Under the pieces are notes generated by a model, which made no database searches, was not told the origin of the DNA, and worked only from the letters and a program-made list of their open reading frames with translations. 64,000 bases of DNA from Lachnospiraceae bacterium (GTDB lineage Bacteria; Bacillota_A; Clostridia; Lachnospirales; Lachnospiraceae): NCBI GenBank assembly GCA_900764695.1, contig CAAFOY010000039.1, positions 1-64,000 of the forward strand, in the 5' to 3' direction. Positions 1-9,182 of this stretch are shown here, piece after piece; the first letter of the stretch is position 1; every line of letters starts with the position of its first letter. A program made the position numbers and the translations under genes.

Positions 1-48
1 AGTTCAAAAGATATGTCTGAGCCGATAGGCGAGTTTATCTTTTGAACT
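1..48. repeat. 13-bp perfect inverted repeat with nested hairpin
   Basis: AGTTCAAAAGATA at 1-13 is the exact reverse complement of 36-48. The 22-nt loop contains a second small hairpin, GCC-GATA-GGC. No T-run follows on the plus strand. It could be the terminator of a gene left of the window or a repetitive extragenic element. The left edge of the window prevents a decision. Confidence 0.5.
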
Positions 49-76
49 TACAATAAGCGGCGCAGCAAAATAAAAA

Positions 77-210
77 AATCAACGTGTTTGCTATGAAAAA
101 ATCTGTCGGCTGGGGAAAGGAAAATCAACGTGTTTGCTATGAAAAAATCTGCCGGCTGGGGAAGAAAAATCAACGTGTTTGCTATGAAAATATCTGCCGG
201 CTGGGGAAGA
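77..210. repeat. three tandem copies of a 45-46 bp unit
   Basis: Units begin at 77, 123 and 168, each opening with AATCAACGTGTTTGCTATGA and ending in GGCTGGGGAA. They differ by only a few substitutions. The stretch 1-301 holds no convincing gene: open frames across the repeats on the minus strand are repetitive and lack a ribosome binding site. Confidence 0.85.
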
Positions 211-245
211 GGATTAAAAATGTAAAAGATAATAAAATTAATATA

Positions 246-254
246 TGATATAAT
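246..254 (+). promoter_or_regulatory. probable extended -10 promoter of the ABC exporter operon
   Basis: TGATATAAT matches an extended -10 (TGn-TATAAT), about 45 nt upstream of the first exporter gene. No good -35 box is visible, as is usual for extended -10 promoters. The ribosome binding site is the GGAGG at about 293-297. Confidence 0.4.
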
Positions 255-301
255 CAAATCTAACATAACCAGAGCAAATTAACAAAAATTATGGAGGCAA
301 T

Positions 302-1063
302 ATGGAAAAAGTAATAGAGGTAAAAAATCTAACTAAAGAATATAAAGAACAAAAGGCAGTTGATAATTTATCATTTGATGTATATGAAGGAGAAATATTA
401 GGATTACTTGGACCTAACGGAAGTGGTAAAAGTACAACTATAAATTCAATTTTAGCATTGCTTAAATATCAGAACGGAAGCATAAAAATATTTGGTAAGG
501 ATATGAAACCCGATTCGTACGATATAAAATCGAAAATTGGAGTCATTTTTCAGGAGGTTGCAGTATTTAATGAATTAAATGTATATGACAATATAAACTA
601 TTTTTGTGGATTATACATAGAAGATAAAAATATCAGAAAGCAATATGTAGAAGATGCCATTGAATTAGTAGGACTTGGTGAATTTAAAAAATATTTGCCA
701 AAACAACTTTCAGGGGGACTTTTAAGAAGATTAAATATTGCCTGTGGAATAGCACATAAACCAAAACTTATTTTTCTTGATGAACCAACAGTAGCAGTCG
801 ACCCACAGAGTAGAAACAATATTTTAGATGGAATTAAGAAATTAAGAGACGATGGTGCCACAATAGTTTACACAACACATTATATGGAAGAGGTAGAGAT
901 ACTTTGCGATAGAATTATAATTCTTGATAAAGGAAAAATAATAGCCCAGGGAACAAGCGAAGAACTGAAACAACAGGCAAATATTGAAGAAAAAATAGAA
1001 CGTGTAGGACCTACATTAAATGATGTATTTTTGAAATTAACAGGAAAGGAATTAAGAGATTAA
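302..1063 (+). CDS. ABC exporter ATP-binding protein, ABC-2/DrrA type
   Basis: This is the cytoplasmic ATPase of a two-permease ABC-2 exporter. Visible motifs are Walker A GPNGSGKST (residues 37-45), the signature LSGG (136-139) followed by LLRR, Walker B LIFLDEP (156-162) and the switch histidine H193. The 253 residues are one nucleotide-binding domain with a short tail, as in daunorubicin-resistance or NatA-type ATPases. The stop overlaps the start of the next gene by one base, and a second permease follows, so the three genes form one operon. The substrate cannot be read from sequence; lipids, drugs, peptides or sodium are all possible. Confidence 0.92.
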   Translation: MEKVIEVKNLTKEYKEQKAVDNLSFDVYEGEILGLLGPNGSGKSTTINSILALLKYQNGSIKIFGKDMKPDSYDIKSKIGVIFQEVAVFNELNVYDNINYFCGLYIEDKNIRKQYVEDAIELVGLGEFKKYLPKQLSGGLLRRLNIACGIAHKPKLIFLDEPTVAVDPQSRNNILDGIKKLRDDGATIVYTTHYMEEVEILCDRIIILDKGKIIAQGTSEELKQQANIEEKIERVGPTLNDVFLKLTGKELRD

Positions 1064-2244
1064 TGTTTATTCATAATTTGAAATATACGATAAAAACATT
1101 GTTTAAAAATAAAATATTAGTCTTTTGGACATTTGCCTTTCCGATTATTCTTGGAATATTTTTCAATATGGCATTTTCCAACATAGAAAAAGATGAAGTA
1201 TTAAAAGTGTTTGATATTGCAGTCGTAGATAATGACGAATTTGAAACGCAGGAAATATACAAAAACGCATTAAAAGAATTATCGGATAATGATAATAAAG
1301 ACAAATTATTTAATATCAAATATGTAAGTAATAAAAAAGCAGATTCACTATTAGATGATTCTAAAATTGAAGGATATGTTGTATTTAAGAACGACGAACC
1401 GCAGGTTGTAGTAAAGGCAAATGGTACATATCAAACATTACTTAAGTTTGTCATAAATGAAATCAGACAGAATGAAACAATAGTAGAAGAATTGACCGAA
1501 AAAAATATAGAAAACGAAATAGCAAACGGGAATTTTACATTTGATACAGACAAAATAGTAAATCAAATATTAGACAAAATTAATAATGAACAAGTTAATT
1601 TGAAAAATATTTCTAATTCAAATTTAAGTTATATGCAAATAGAATATTATACTTTAATTGCGATGATGTGTATGTATGGTGGAATATTCGGGTTGACTGC
1701 AATAAATAACTGTCTGGCGAATATGAGTAGCAAGGGAAAAAGAATTTCCGTGTCACCAAATAAAAAAAGCACAATTATTTTGAGTTCGACTATAGGAAGT
1801 TATGCGGTAAGTCTGGTAGGACTTGCGGTACTTATGGCATTTTTGACATTTGTAATAAAAGTTGATTTTGGAGAAAATCTTTTGTTAATTATTTTACTTT
1901 CCATGGTAGGAAATCTGGCAGGAATTGCACTAGGGGTAGTAATTGCTTCAATATTCAGAGTGTCAGAAGGTGCTAAGACAGGAATAACTATTGCTGTTAC
2001 AATGTTCTTTTCTGTTTTTTCAGGAATGATGGGAGTTACATTAAAATATGTAATTGATAAAAATGTGCCTATAATTAATCTGATAAATCCAAATAACTTA
2101 ATAACTGATGGCTTTTATTCATTATACTATTACGATACTTTAGACAGATATTTTAGAGATATCATTTATTTGATTATATTTATCATAATTTGTCTATTAA
2201 TTTCGTTTGTTAGCTTAAGGAGGGAAAAGTATGACAGTATTTAA
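1063..2244 (+). CDS. ABC-2 type permease
   Basis: This is a 393-residue membrane protein with the usual ABC-2 plan. One N-terminal transmembrane helix (about residues 18-37) is followed by a large hydrophilic extracellular domain (about 40-190) and then five to six helices to the C-terminus. It pairs with the ATPase immediately upstream (one-base overlap) and with the permease downstream (14-base overlap). Translational coupling suggests a fixed 1:1 assembly with its neighbour. The cargo is unknown. Confidence 0.88.
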   Translation: MFIHNLKYTIKTLFKNKILVFWTFAFPIILGIFFNMAFSNIEKDEVLKVFDIAVVDNDEFETQEIYKNALKELSDNDNKDKLFNIKYVSNKKADSLLDDSKIEGYVVFKNDEPQVVVKANGTYQTLLKFVINEIRQNETIVEELTEKNIENEIANGNFTFDTDKIVNQILDKINNEQVNLKNISNSNLSYMQIEYYTLIAMMCMYGGIFGLTAINNCLANMSSKGKRISVSPNKKSTIILSSTIGSYAVSLVGLAVLMAFLTFVIKVDFGENLLLIILLSMVGNLAGIALGVVIASIFRVSEGAKTGITIAVTMFFSVFSGMMGVTLKYVIDKNVPIINLINPNNLITDGFYSLYYYDTLDRYFRDIIYLIIFIIICLLISFVSLRREKYDSI

Positions 2245-3379
2245 GACTATTTTAAAGATATTAAATAAATTAAAGGGAATGGTTATTTTATATACTGCCA
2301 TACTTGTTGCAATAACAGCACTTAATCAGACATCAGGTAATAATATGACAAATTTTGAAGATTCAAAACCAAGTGTGTTAATTGTAAATAAAGACAGTGA
2401 AGATAATATTGCTAAAGGCTTTGAGGATTATATAAGTAAACATTCAGAAATAAAAGATATAGATACAAAAGACGAAGAAAAAATAAATGATGCAATTTTT
2501 TACAGAGACGTAAATTATGTAATTTATATACCAAAAGATTTTGGAAAAAATTTATTAGATGGAAAGAATCCTTCGTTGGAATATAAATCATGTGGTGATG
2601 AATATTCTTCATATGCCCAAATGATGGTGGAAAAATACATAAAAACCGTGCTTATTTACAAGGATTATTATAGTGGAGTTGAGTTAATTTCAAAAGTAAA
2701 TAAAGTTGTGGACAAAGATACAAAGGTTTATATGAAAACGACTTTAGATACATCAAAGTTAAGCAGCATGACACAGTATTTTAATATCCTAAATTACGCC
2801 TTGCTTGCAGGATGTGTGTATTGCATCAGTATGATTTTAGCAAGTTTAAATGATGAGACTGTAAGAAAGAGAACAATTATAAGCAGTTTCAATTACAAAA
2901 AATATAATAGAATCGTACTATTATCAAATTCCATAGTAATATTTGCAATGTGGATTTTATATATGATTTTGGCATTGATTTTGTTTAAAGACTTAATGTT
3001 TAGTTCAAATGGTTTAGGCTATGTTATAAATTCATTTGTATTTACGATATGCAGTCTGACCATAGGATTTTTAATTGGAAATATTACGCAGAATAAGAAT
3101 GCTATTGGTGGAATAGTAAATGTAATAGCACTCGGCACATCATTTCTTTGTGGATGCTTTGTGCCATTTGAATACATGCCTGATTATGTATTGAAAATAG
3201 CACATATATTGCCAACATATTATTATGTAGCAAATAACCAACTGATAAAAACTATGGAAGCTTTTAATTTTGAAAGCATTAAACCATTGTTAATAAATGG
3301 GGCAGTTATAGTAATTTCCAGTTTTATATTTGTCGCAGTAACAAATTATGTAAGTAAAAGAAAACAGATAATAAATTAA
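2231..3379 (+). CDS. ABC-2 type permease, second subunit
   Basis: This 382-residue protein has the same plan as the preceding permease: an N-terminal helix (about 15-33), an extracellular domain to about residue 180, then about five helices. The two are probably ancient duplicates forming a heterodimeric channel. Its start lies inside the end of the upstream gene and is preceded by an AGGAGG-like ribosome binding site. A strong terminator follows the stop, which closes the operon. Confidence 0.88.
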   Translation: MTVFKTILKILNKLKGMVILYTAILVAITALNQTSGNNMTNFEDSKPSVLIVNKDSEDNIAKGFEDYISKHSEIKDIDTKDEEKINDAIFYRDVNYVIYIPKDFGKNLLDGKNPSLEYKSCGDEYSSYAQMMVEKYIKTVLIYKDYYSGVELISKVNKVVDKDTKVYMKTTLDTSKLSSMTQYFNILNYALLAGCVYCISMILASLNDETVRKRTIISSFNYKKYNRIVLLSNSIVIFAMWILYMILALILFKDLMFSSNGLGYVINSFVFTICSLTIGFLIGNITQNKNAIGGIVNVIALGTSFLCGCFVPFEYMPDYVLKIAHILPTYYYVANNQLIKTMEAFNFESIKPLLINGAVIVISSFIFVAVTNYVSKRKQIIN

Positions 3380-3415
3380 GAATTTTAAAAATGCTATTTT
3401 ATAGTTTTTTATCAA

Positions 3416-3461
3416 AAATACCCGGTTGTGAAAATGGTTCACAACCGGGTATTTGTTTTTA
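3416..3461. terminator. strong terminator, probably bidirectional
   Basis: A perfect 15-bp stem (3416-3430 with 3440-3454) has a 9-nt loop and is followed by GTTTTTA. A-rich sequence on the left lets it also serve transcripts arriving from the minus-strand sensor kinase. Confidence 0.9.
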
Positions 3462-3545
3462 TTATTTGCTACATTCTAAAACAAAGGCTTTAGCAGCAGC
3501 TTCGGAATTTTCATAGACACCTGCTCCTAAATAATTAGCCTCCAT
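3462..3545 (-). pseudogene. possible remnant of a sugar-kinase C-terminus (27 residues)
   Basis: A short minus-strand frame starts with ATG at 3545 and stops at 3464-3462. It encodes a peptide containing GAGVYENSEAAAKAF, which resembles the last helix region of FGGY-type sugar kinases. There is no ribosome binding site. It sits between the stop of the sensor kinase and the terminator. I read it as a leftover gene end; the family assignment is a guess. Confidence 0.25.
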
Positions 3546-3557
3546 TATTAAAGTTTT

Positions 3558-5813
3558 TTAAAATTTATAGTCCTTCTTTAATACAGTTATTAAAACTGAT
3601 AATATCTGTTTCATATTAATAGGCTTTGGTATATGAGCATTCATTCCGGCTTCTTTACATGCCTTTATGTCTTCAGCAAATGCATCAGCAGTCATTGCTA
3701 CAATAGGAATATTTCGTATATACGCATCTTCGTTTTCCCTGATTTTACGTGTAGCTTCTTTTCCGTTCAGTACAGGCATTTGGATATCCATTAAAATTAA
3801 GTCATAAAAGCCTTTGGAAGAGGAAGTCAAAGTGTTTATGCATTCAAGACCATTTACGGCACGGTCACATGAAACTTTATATTCGGAAAGCATTGTTTTA
3901 ATAATTTCCCAATTTAAATCATTGTCTTCTGCAACAAGTACATGTAATGAAGAAAAATCATAATTTTTTTCATATAATGAATCCGGATTTACTGTATCTA
4001 AATGCTTGTGTTCGTTAAGTACTGCTAAATCAAGGTAAACAGTAAATGTAGTTCCTTTCCTTAATTCACTTTTACAATCAATTGAGCCGTTCATTAAATC
4101 TACAAGCTGTTTAATAATGGCAAGGCCTAAACCGGTTCCCTGAATTTTATTAGTTCGACTGTCAAGAGCTCTGGTAAATGAATTATACATTGTTTCCTGA
4201 AATTCTTTAGTCATACCGATTCCGTTATCAGAGACAACAATTTTTAGTCGTATTTTTTCGTCATCATCCGGTAATCGTGACTGACTTATATCAAATAAAA
4301 CTTTTCCACCATTGTCAGTATATTTTACGGCATTAGTTAAAAGATTAGTTATTATCTGATTAAGTCGTAAAGGATCAGCTGACAAAGTTTCGTAAATAAT
4401 GTCATGCATATTAACCTCAAGCGAAATGCCTTTATATTCAGCCTGAGGGCGAATAATACTAACAACTTCATTTACACAGTCCTTAAGTGAAAAAGGTTCT
4501 ATAGAAATAGCCATTTTCCCACTCTCAATTTTTGAAATATCTAAAATATCATTTATTAATGTTAAAAGATGATTTCCGGCAAGAGAAACTTTATCCAGAC
4601 ATTCGCCCATATATTCAGGATCATTTAAATGTTTTTTCGCAATTTGAGTCATTCCCAAAACGCCATTCATTGGAGTACGGATATCGTGGGATATAGTGGA
4701 CAAAAATTGTGTTTTTGCCTGACTTGCATGTTCAGCTTCACTTGCAGCTTTTCTTAAACGATGATTAATTGATAATATGTAAAATGTATCAAGAATTGTT
4801 AAAAACAATACTGTTCCACATATAATTGCAACAATACTCCAGTTCATATTAACTGAATCAATATCCTTTACAGGAATATATCCTATGATGTATAAATCTA
4901 AATTTTTTCCAAAACTTGAATAGTACCAATAGCAATTTTCGTTACGATAGTCTTTGTATTGAAGCAAGCCACTATCGGACGATTTAATTTTGTTAGCAAG
5001 CTCGTCGACTTTATTGTAATCATTTTGAAAATTGTATCCGCGAATATAGTCATAAAAAGTTCTTGATTTCATCGAAGGAGACTGAATAACATATTCACCG
5101 TTAGAGTTAATAAGACTGATTTCTGCTGATTTATATTCAGTTGGAAATGCCCATGCATTTTTTAGGTAATCAACAGGGAGCAATCTTAAAAGCAGGTAAG
5201 GCTTTGTCTTATTGTTACCAATATTTAAATAAACTCTAGTACCAACACTGATGACAGTCTGTTGTAGTCCGTCAACGCGATATTTACCAAGAACATAAAC
5301 CTGACCGGATTGTGATTTAAATATATTCTGCATTTTTTTAATCATTGCATGACATGCATTGGTATCTGTATCATAAAATGTTTTGTAACAGTTAACAGAG
5401 TAATTTCCATTTTTATCTGCAATAGTAGAAATAGCTGAGAAGTCATCCATATCAACGAAGTGTGCATAGCGGTTGCCCTGTGTGTTAATATTCTGTACAA
5501 ATTTTATTGCTTCATCTATAGTCATATTATTGCTGGAAATGTAGTGAGCCCAGTTATCGACATATCCTTTTTCTGCATATAAATAGCTTTCAGTAAGCTG
5601 TTTCATAGAGTCAGTAGAGTTGCAGAAATTATCTAAACGTAAGGCGATGCTTTTGTTTTCCGTAGTAATAGAATAGGAGTAGGAAGATAAAATTGCCACT
5701 ACAATTATAATAATATTGTATAAGAGTAAAAGAAATTTTTTGATACTAGTTTTTTTAGTATACTTATTTGTATATTTATTAGCTGAGTTATCTTTTGAAT
5801 TATCTTGTGTCAC
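3558..5813 (-). CDS. hybrid sensor histidine kinase with receiver domain
   Basis: This is a 751-residue membrane signalling protein. A first helix (about 27-49) and a second (about 325-347) bracket an extracytoplasmic sensor region of about 275 residues, probably Cache-like. The kinase core has its phosphorylatable H376 in SHDIRTPMNG, then an ATPase domain with GTGLGLAI. A C-terminal receiver has D676 in LILMDIQMP. No HPt domain is present, so a separate phosphotransfer protein would be needed for a full relay. It is transcribed away from the neighbouring sodium symporter with no regulator next door. The ligand is unknown. Confidence 0.9.
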   Translation of the reverse strand: MTQDNSKDNSANKYTNKYTKKTSIKKFLLLLYNIIIIVVAILSSYSYSITTENKSIALRLDNFCNSTDSMKQLTESYLYAEKGYVDNWAHYISSNNMTIDEAIKFVQNINTQGNRYAHFVDMDDFSAISTIADKNGNYSVNCYKTFYDTDTNACHAMIKKMQNIFKSQSGQVYVLGKYRVDGLQQTVISVGTRVYLNIGNNKTKPYLLLRLLPVDYLKNAWAFPTEYKSAEISLINSNGEYVIQSPSMKSRTFYDYIRGYNFQNDYNKVDELANKIKSSDSGLLQYKDYRNENCYWYYSSFGKNLDLYIIGYIPVKDIDSVNMNWSIVAIICGTVLFLTILDTFYILSINHRLRKAASEAEHASQAKTQFLSTISHDIRTPMNGVLGMTQIAKKHLNDPEYMGECLDKVSLAGNHLLTLINDILDISKIESGKMAISIEPFSLKDCVNEVVSIIRPQAEYKGISLEVNMHDIIYETLSADPLRLNQIITNLLTNAVKYTDNGGKVLFDISQSRLPDDDEKIRLKIVVSDNGIGMTKEFQETMYNSFTRALDSRTNKIQGTGLGLAIIKQLVDLMNGSIDCKSELRKGTTFTVYLDLAVLNEHKHLDTVNPDSLYEKNYDFSSLHVLVAEDNDLNWEIIKTMLSEYKVSCDRAVNGLECINTLTSSSKGFYDLILMDIQMPVLNGKEATRKIRENEDAYIRNIPIVAMTADAFAEDIKACKEAGMNAHIPKPINMKQILSVLITVLKKDYKF

Positions 5814-5996
5814 AATAATCTCTCCTTTCGCAAAATTTAGTAATAATTTGCTTGCAAAGAAGCAATAAAAGTATTAATTTTCCGAACCAAATTATATTAT
5901 CTAATTATAACATATTTAGTAAAATTTAACTATAATAATCCCTATAATGTGATACAATATTTAAGGTATGACTGAAAAAGGAAAGGATAAAAATTA

Positions 5997-7328
5997 ATGG
6001 AAAAAAAGAGGGACGGGTTTAAGAGTAGAACAGGCTTTGTAATTGCATGCATAGGGTCAGCAGTAGGAATGGGAAATATTTGGAGATTTCCTTATATGGT
6101 GTCAGACTGGGGAGGTATGACATTTTTAATCCCATACGTTTTATTTGTTATTTTAATTGGGGCAACAGGGCTTATCGAAGAAATGGCGCTTGGAAGAGCT
6201 GCTAAAGGTGGACCTATTAAAGCATTTGGCAAATGTACTGAAGTTAGGACAGGTAATAAAAGAATCGGAGAAGTGATTGGTGCACTTCCGGTTATCGGTT
6301 CATTAGCATTAGCAATAGGATATACGGTAGTTGTAGGATGGATATTTAAATATACATATTTAGCAATTACAGGTCAGCTTTCAGATATGGGACATGATAT
6401 GGATGCTATTGGCGGAATGTTTGGAAGTACAGCTACAAGCTATGGAAATAACTTATGGCTTGTAATCGCAGTAATTGTTACAGCCGTAATAATGGCATTT
6501 GGAATTGCCGGTGGTATCGAAAGGGCAAACAAATTTATGATGCCACTTCTTTTTGTATTGTTTTTGGGATTAGGAATTTATGTATTTACGCTTCCGGGTG
6601 CAAGTGATGGATATAAATACATATTTACAATAAATCCTAAAGGATTGCTTGACCCGAGATTGTGGATTTATGCATTTGGACAGGCATTTTTCTCATTATC
6701 AATAGCAGGAAATGGAACAGTAATTTATGGTTCATATTTAAGTGAATCAGAAAATGTAGTAAGTTCTGCAAGAAACGTAGCAGTATTTGATACAGTAGCA
6801 GCATTACTTGCAGCATTTGTAATAATTCCGGGAATGGCTGTTGGTGGAGCAGAATTGTCTTCAGGCGGACCGGGACTTATGTTTATCTATCTTGTAAATG
6901 TATTTAATGGAATGCAGGGTGGAAAGATTGTAGGAATAATTTTCTATATTTGCGTTTTATTTGCGGGAATGAGTTCTCTTGTAAATTTATATGAGGCACC
7001 GATAGCAACATTAGAAGAAAGATTAAAATTTAAAAGACCGGTAGCTGTTTTGAGTATAGCGGTAGTTGGCTGCGCAGTTGCGCTTGTTATTCAGGGGATT
7101 GTTTCAGGATGGATGGATGCAGTATCAATTTATATTTGTCCATTAGGTGCAATGCTTGCAGCAATTATGTTCTTCTGGGTTGCAGGGAAGGATTTTGCAA
7201 TTAGTGCAGTAAATAAAGGCAATAATAAGCCGATTGGCAAATGGTTTATGCCACTTGGAAAATATGTGCTTGTACCATTAGCGTTTATAGCACTTGTGGC
7301 CGGAGCAATGCTTGGAGGAATAGGCTGA
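5997..7328 (+). CDS. sodium:neurotransmitter symporter (NSS) family transporter
   Basis: This 443-residue integral membrane protein has the NSS signature in the first helix (GSAVGMGNIWRFPY, about residues 19-32) and about 11 hydrophobic segments, the usual bacterial length. Bacterial members such as LeuT and MhsT take up hydrophobic or aromatic amino acids with sodium, so amino-acid import is the likely role; the specific substrate is not visible. The next gene starts 3 nt after its stop, with its ribosome binding site inside this gene, so the two are co-transcribed. Confidence 0.92.
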   Translation: MEKKRDGFKSRTGFVIACIGSAVGMGNIWRFPYMVSDWGGMTFLIPYVLFVILIGATGLIEEMALGRAAKGGPIKAFGKCTEVRTGNKRIGEVIGALPVIGSLALAIGYTVVVGWIFKYTYLAITGQLSDMGHDMDAIGGMFGSTATSYGNNLWLVIAVIVTAVIMAFGIAGGIERANKFMMPLLFVLFLGLGIYVFTLPGASDGYKYIFTINPKGLLDPRLWIYAFGQAFFSLSIAGNGTVIYGSYLSESENVVSSARNVAVFDTVAALLAAFVIIPGMAVGGAELSSGGPGLMFIYLVNVFNGMQGGKIVGIIFYICVLFAGMSSLVNLYEAPIATLEERLKFKRPVAVLSIAVVGCAVALVIQGIVSGWMDAVSIYICPLGAMLAAIMFFWVAGKDFAISAVNKGNNKPIGKWFMPLGKYVLVPLAFIALVAGAMLGGIG

Positions 7329-7330
7329 TA

Positions 7331-8236
7331 ATGTTAAAAAAAGAAACAGCATATTATCATCTTCCCGGATTATTTGAATTTTACGGGTTGTACCGTGAGT
7401 TTTTGCCATTGTTTCGTGAACATAGAGAATATTTTTACGACTGGTGCGATATAGGTTCTATATATGGAGCTCCGGCAGATTGTGTTTGGGGCGGAGGCCG
7501 TGTCGGATTTGGAGAAAATAATCCAAAAGAAGTTTTAGCATTAATGAAGGAATATGGCATTTCAGCAAGACTGACATTTAGTAATTCATTGTTAAGAACT
7601 GAACATCTTTCAGATAAAAAATGTAACTACCTATGCTCTATGTTTGGAGAAAAGAATGAAATACAAAATGGTGTAATAATTCATTCAGATTTGCTATTAG
7701 AGTATTTAAAAAATAAATATCCGGAATTCTATTTTGTCTCATCAACAACTAAGGTGTTAATTGATTTTGAGCAATTAAAAAATGAGATAAATAGAAATGA
7801 TTTTCTATATGTTGTTCCGGATTTTCGGTTAAATAAAGAATTAGATAAATTGAATAGGTTATCAGAAAAGCAGAAGGATAAAGTTGAATTTTTATGCAAT
7901 GAATGCTGTTGGTTTGGTTGTGCTGACAGAAAAAAATGTTATGAAACTGTAAGTCGCAAAAATCTAGGAGAAAAATTTACAGAGCATCGTTGCGTGGCTC
8001 CTGATGCAGAGAGTGGCTATAAATTTTCTAAAGCAATGACAAATCCCGGTTTCATTGGTATAGATGATATAAAAAATATTTATATGCCTATGGGCTTTTC
8101 AAATTTTAAAATTGAAGGACGAAGCTTAGGAAGTGCTTTGATTCTGGAATTTTTACTTTATTATATGACTAAGCCTGAGTATCAGATTCATGTCAGAGAA
8201 AGAATTTACTTGGACAACATGTTGGAGTTATTTTAA
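7331..8236 (+). CDS. atypical U32-peptidase-like protein, probable Fe-S binding
   Basis: It has 301 residues from ATG 7331, which is chosen because a GGAGG lies just upstream (7315-7319). A longer upstream frame would run out of frame through the end of the transporter gene and is unlikely. The C-terminal FKIEGR motif and the central cysteines (ECC, then GCADRKKC, then HRC) resemble the U32/UbiU-UbiV family. In that family cysteines hold a 4Fe-4S cluster and many members act in tRNA or ubiquinone hydroxylation rather than proteolysis. It is shorter than typical U32 proteins. Tight coupling to an amino-acid transporter is unusual. The function is not established; only the family resemblance is offered. 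Confidence 0.6.
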   Translation: MLKKETAYYHLPGLFEFYGLYREFLPLFREHREYFYDWCDIGSIYGAPADCVWGGGRVGFGENNPKEVLALMKEYGISARLTFSNSLLRTEHLSDKKCNYLCSMFGEKNEIQNGVIIHSDLLLEYLKNKYPEFYFVSSTTKVLIDFEQLKNEINRNDFLYVVPDFRLNKELDKLNRLSEKQKDKVEFLCNECCWFGCADRKKCYETVSRKNLGEKFTEHRCVAPDAESGYKFSKAMTNPGFIGIDDIKNIYMPMGFSNFKIEGRSLGSALILEFLLYYMTKPEYQIHVRERIYLDNMLELF

Positions 8237-8250
8237 AAGTAGCATAGTAG

Positions 8251-8448
8251 CCTGGCATTTGGTTTGTGACTTGGATTTTATCCCAAAAAGATGTTATGTA
8301 TTTAAGCAAATTTTATTTATATAAATCTGAGCGAGAAAATGGATATGCACATTAAATGTTGGAATTTGTCATTAAAAATGCAAAAGAACTTAAATTAAAT
8401 GGCATAGTTAATAACTATATGTTATTAGGAATAAGGAGAAGGACATGA
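8251..8448 (+). pseudogene. decayed GNAT acetyltransferase fragment
   Basis: One frame reads from 8251 to 8448 with a single internal TAA at 8353-8355. It encodes MYLSKFYLYKSERENGYAH, a stop, then MLEFVIKNAKELKLN. This resembles the GNAT acetyl-CoA loop and following helix (typically SKFYV...RGKGYGKKLLEFV...AKEL). The N-terminal and C-terminal thirds of the fold are missing. The tail overlaps the start codon of the response regulator. No new function is implied. Confidence 0.45.
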
Positions 8449-9182
8449 AAATAGCTATCGTTGATGATAATGAGGATGACAGAAAGAGACTGCAAGAGGA
8501 AATTACAAAAATTTGCGATAACAAATCAAGAAAAGATTTTGAAATCACAGAATTTTTTAGTGGAGAAGATTTTATAAATTTAATAGAGAAAAATGAAAAC
8601 AAAAAATATTTTGACATTGTATTCTTAGACATTTATATGAATGGAATTACAGGAATTGAAACGGCAAAGAAACTAAGAGAAACAGACAATCAGTCAAAGA
8701 TAATATTTATCACAACAAGTAATGAATTTGCCAGTGAAAGCTATGAAGTTAAAGCATATGACTATCTGATAAAACCATTTAGTAAAGAACGTATACTTAA
8801 AACTATGGAAAGAATATCTGAGGATGAAAAGAATAATAAAAAAATATTAGATTTACCGGATGGACAGATTATACCAATTGATTCTTTATTATATACAACT
8901 TTTTCAGGGCATTATGTAACAATTTATCTGATTGATGGAAACAAAATCCAATTAAGATGCACACAGAAAAATTTTGAAGCATGTATACAAGAACATAAGG
9001 AACTTGTTCAATGCTTTAAAGGAATAGTAGTTAATATTACAAAAGTAGACGGGCTTGAGGAAGACAGATTTAAACTGATAAATAAAGAATATGTTCCAAT
9101 TAGCAGGAGAAAATATGCAGAAGTAAAGAAATCTTACACAGATTATCTGATAGAGAGATTAAGACAAGGGGAGGATATATAA
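8445..9182 (+). CDS. LytTR-family response regulator (AgrA-like)
   Basis: This 245-residue cytoplasmic regulator has an N-terminal receiver with phosphoacceptor D62 in VFLDIYMNG. A C-terminal LytTR DNA-binding domain (about 135-240) contains the VNITKV and FVPISRR-like segments typical of AgrA and ComE. Its stop abuts the kinase gene (9183), so the pair is an operon. The ribosome binding site is AAGGAGAAGG. Likely targets include the large surface-protein gene just downstream, but I see no clear duplicated LytTR box. Confidence 0.9.
   Translation: MKIAIVDDNEDDRKRLQEEITKICDNKSRKDFEITEFFSGEDFINLIEKNENKKYFDIVFLDIYMNGITGIETAKKLRETDNQSKIIFITTSNEFASESYEVKAYDYLIKPFSKERILKTMERISEDEKNNKKILDLPDGQIIPIDSLLYTTFSGHYVTIYLIDGNKIQLRCTQKNFEACIQEHKELVQCFKGIVVNITKVDGLEEDRFKLINKEYVPISRRKYAEVKKSYTDYLIERLRQGEDI

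Noticed and set aside
48..266. 72-residue minus-strand frame through the first tandem repeat
   Set aside because: The peptide is just the translated repeat, with no ribosome binding site and no downstream gene.
8296..8448. Auto-inducing peptide precursor (AgrD-like) in front of the response regulator
   Set aside because: The 30-residue frame has no conserved Cys/Ser or acidic C-terminal tail and reads as a GNAT fragment across the preceding stop.
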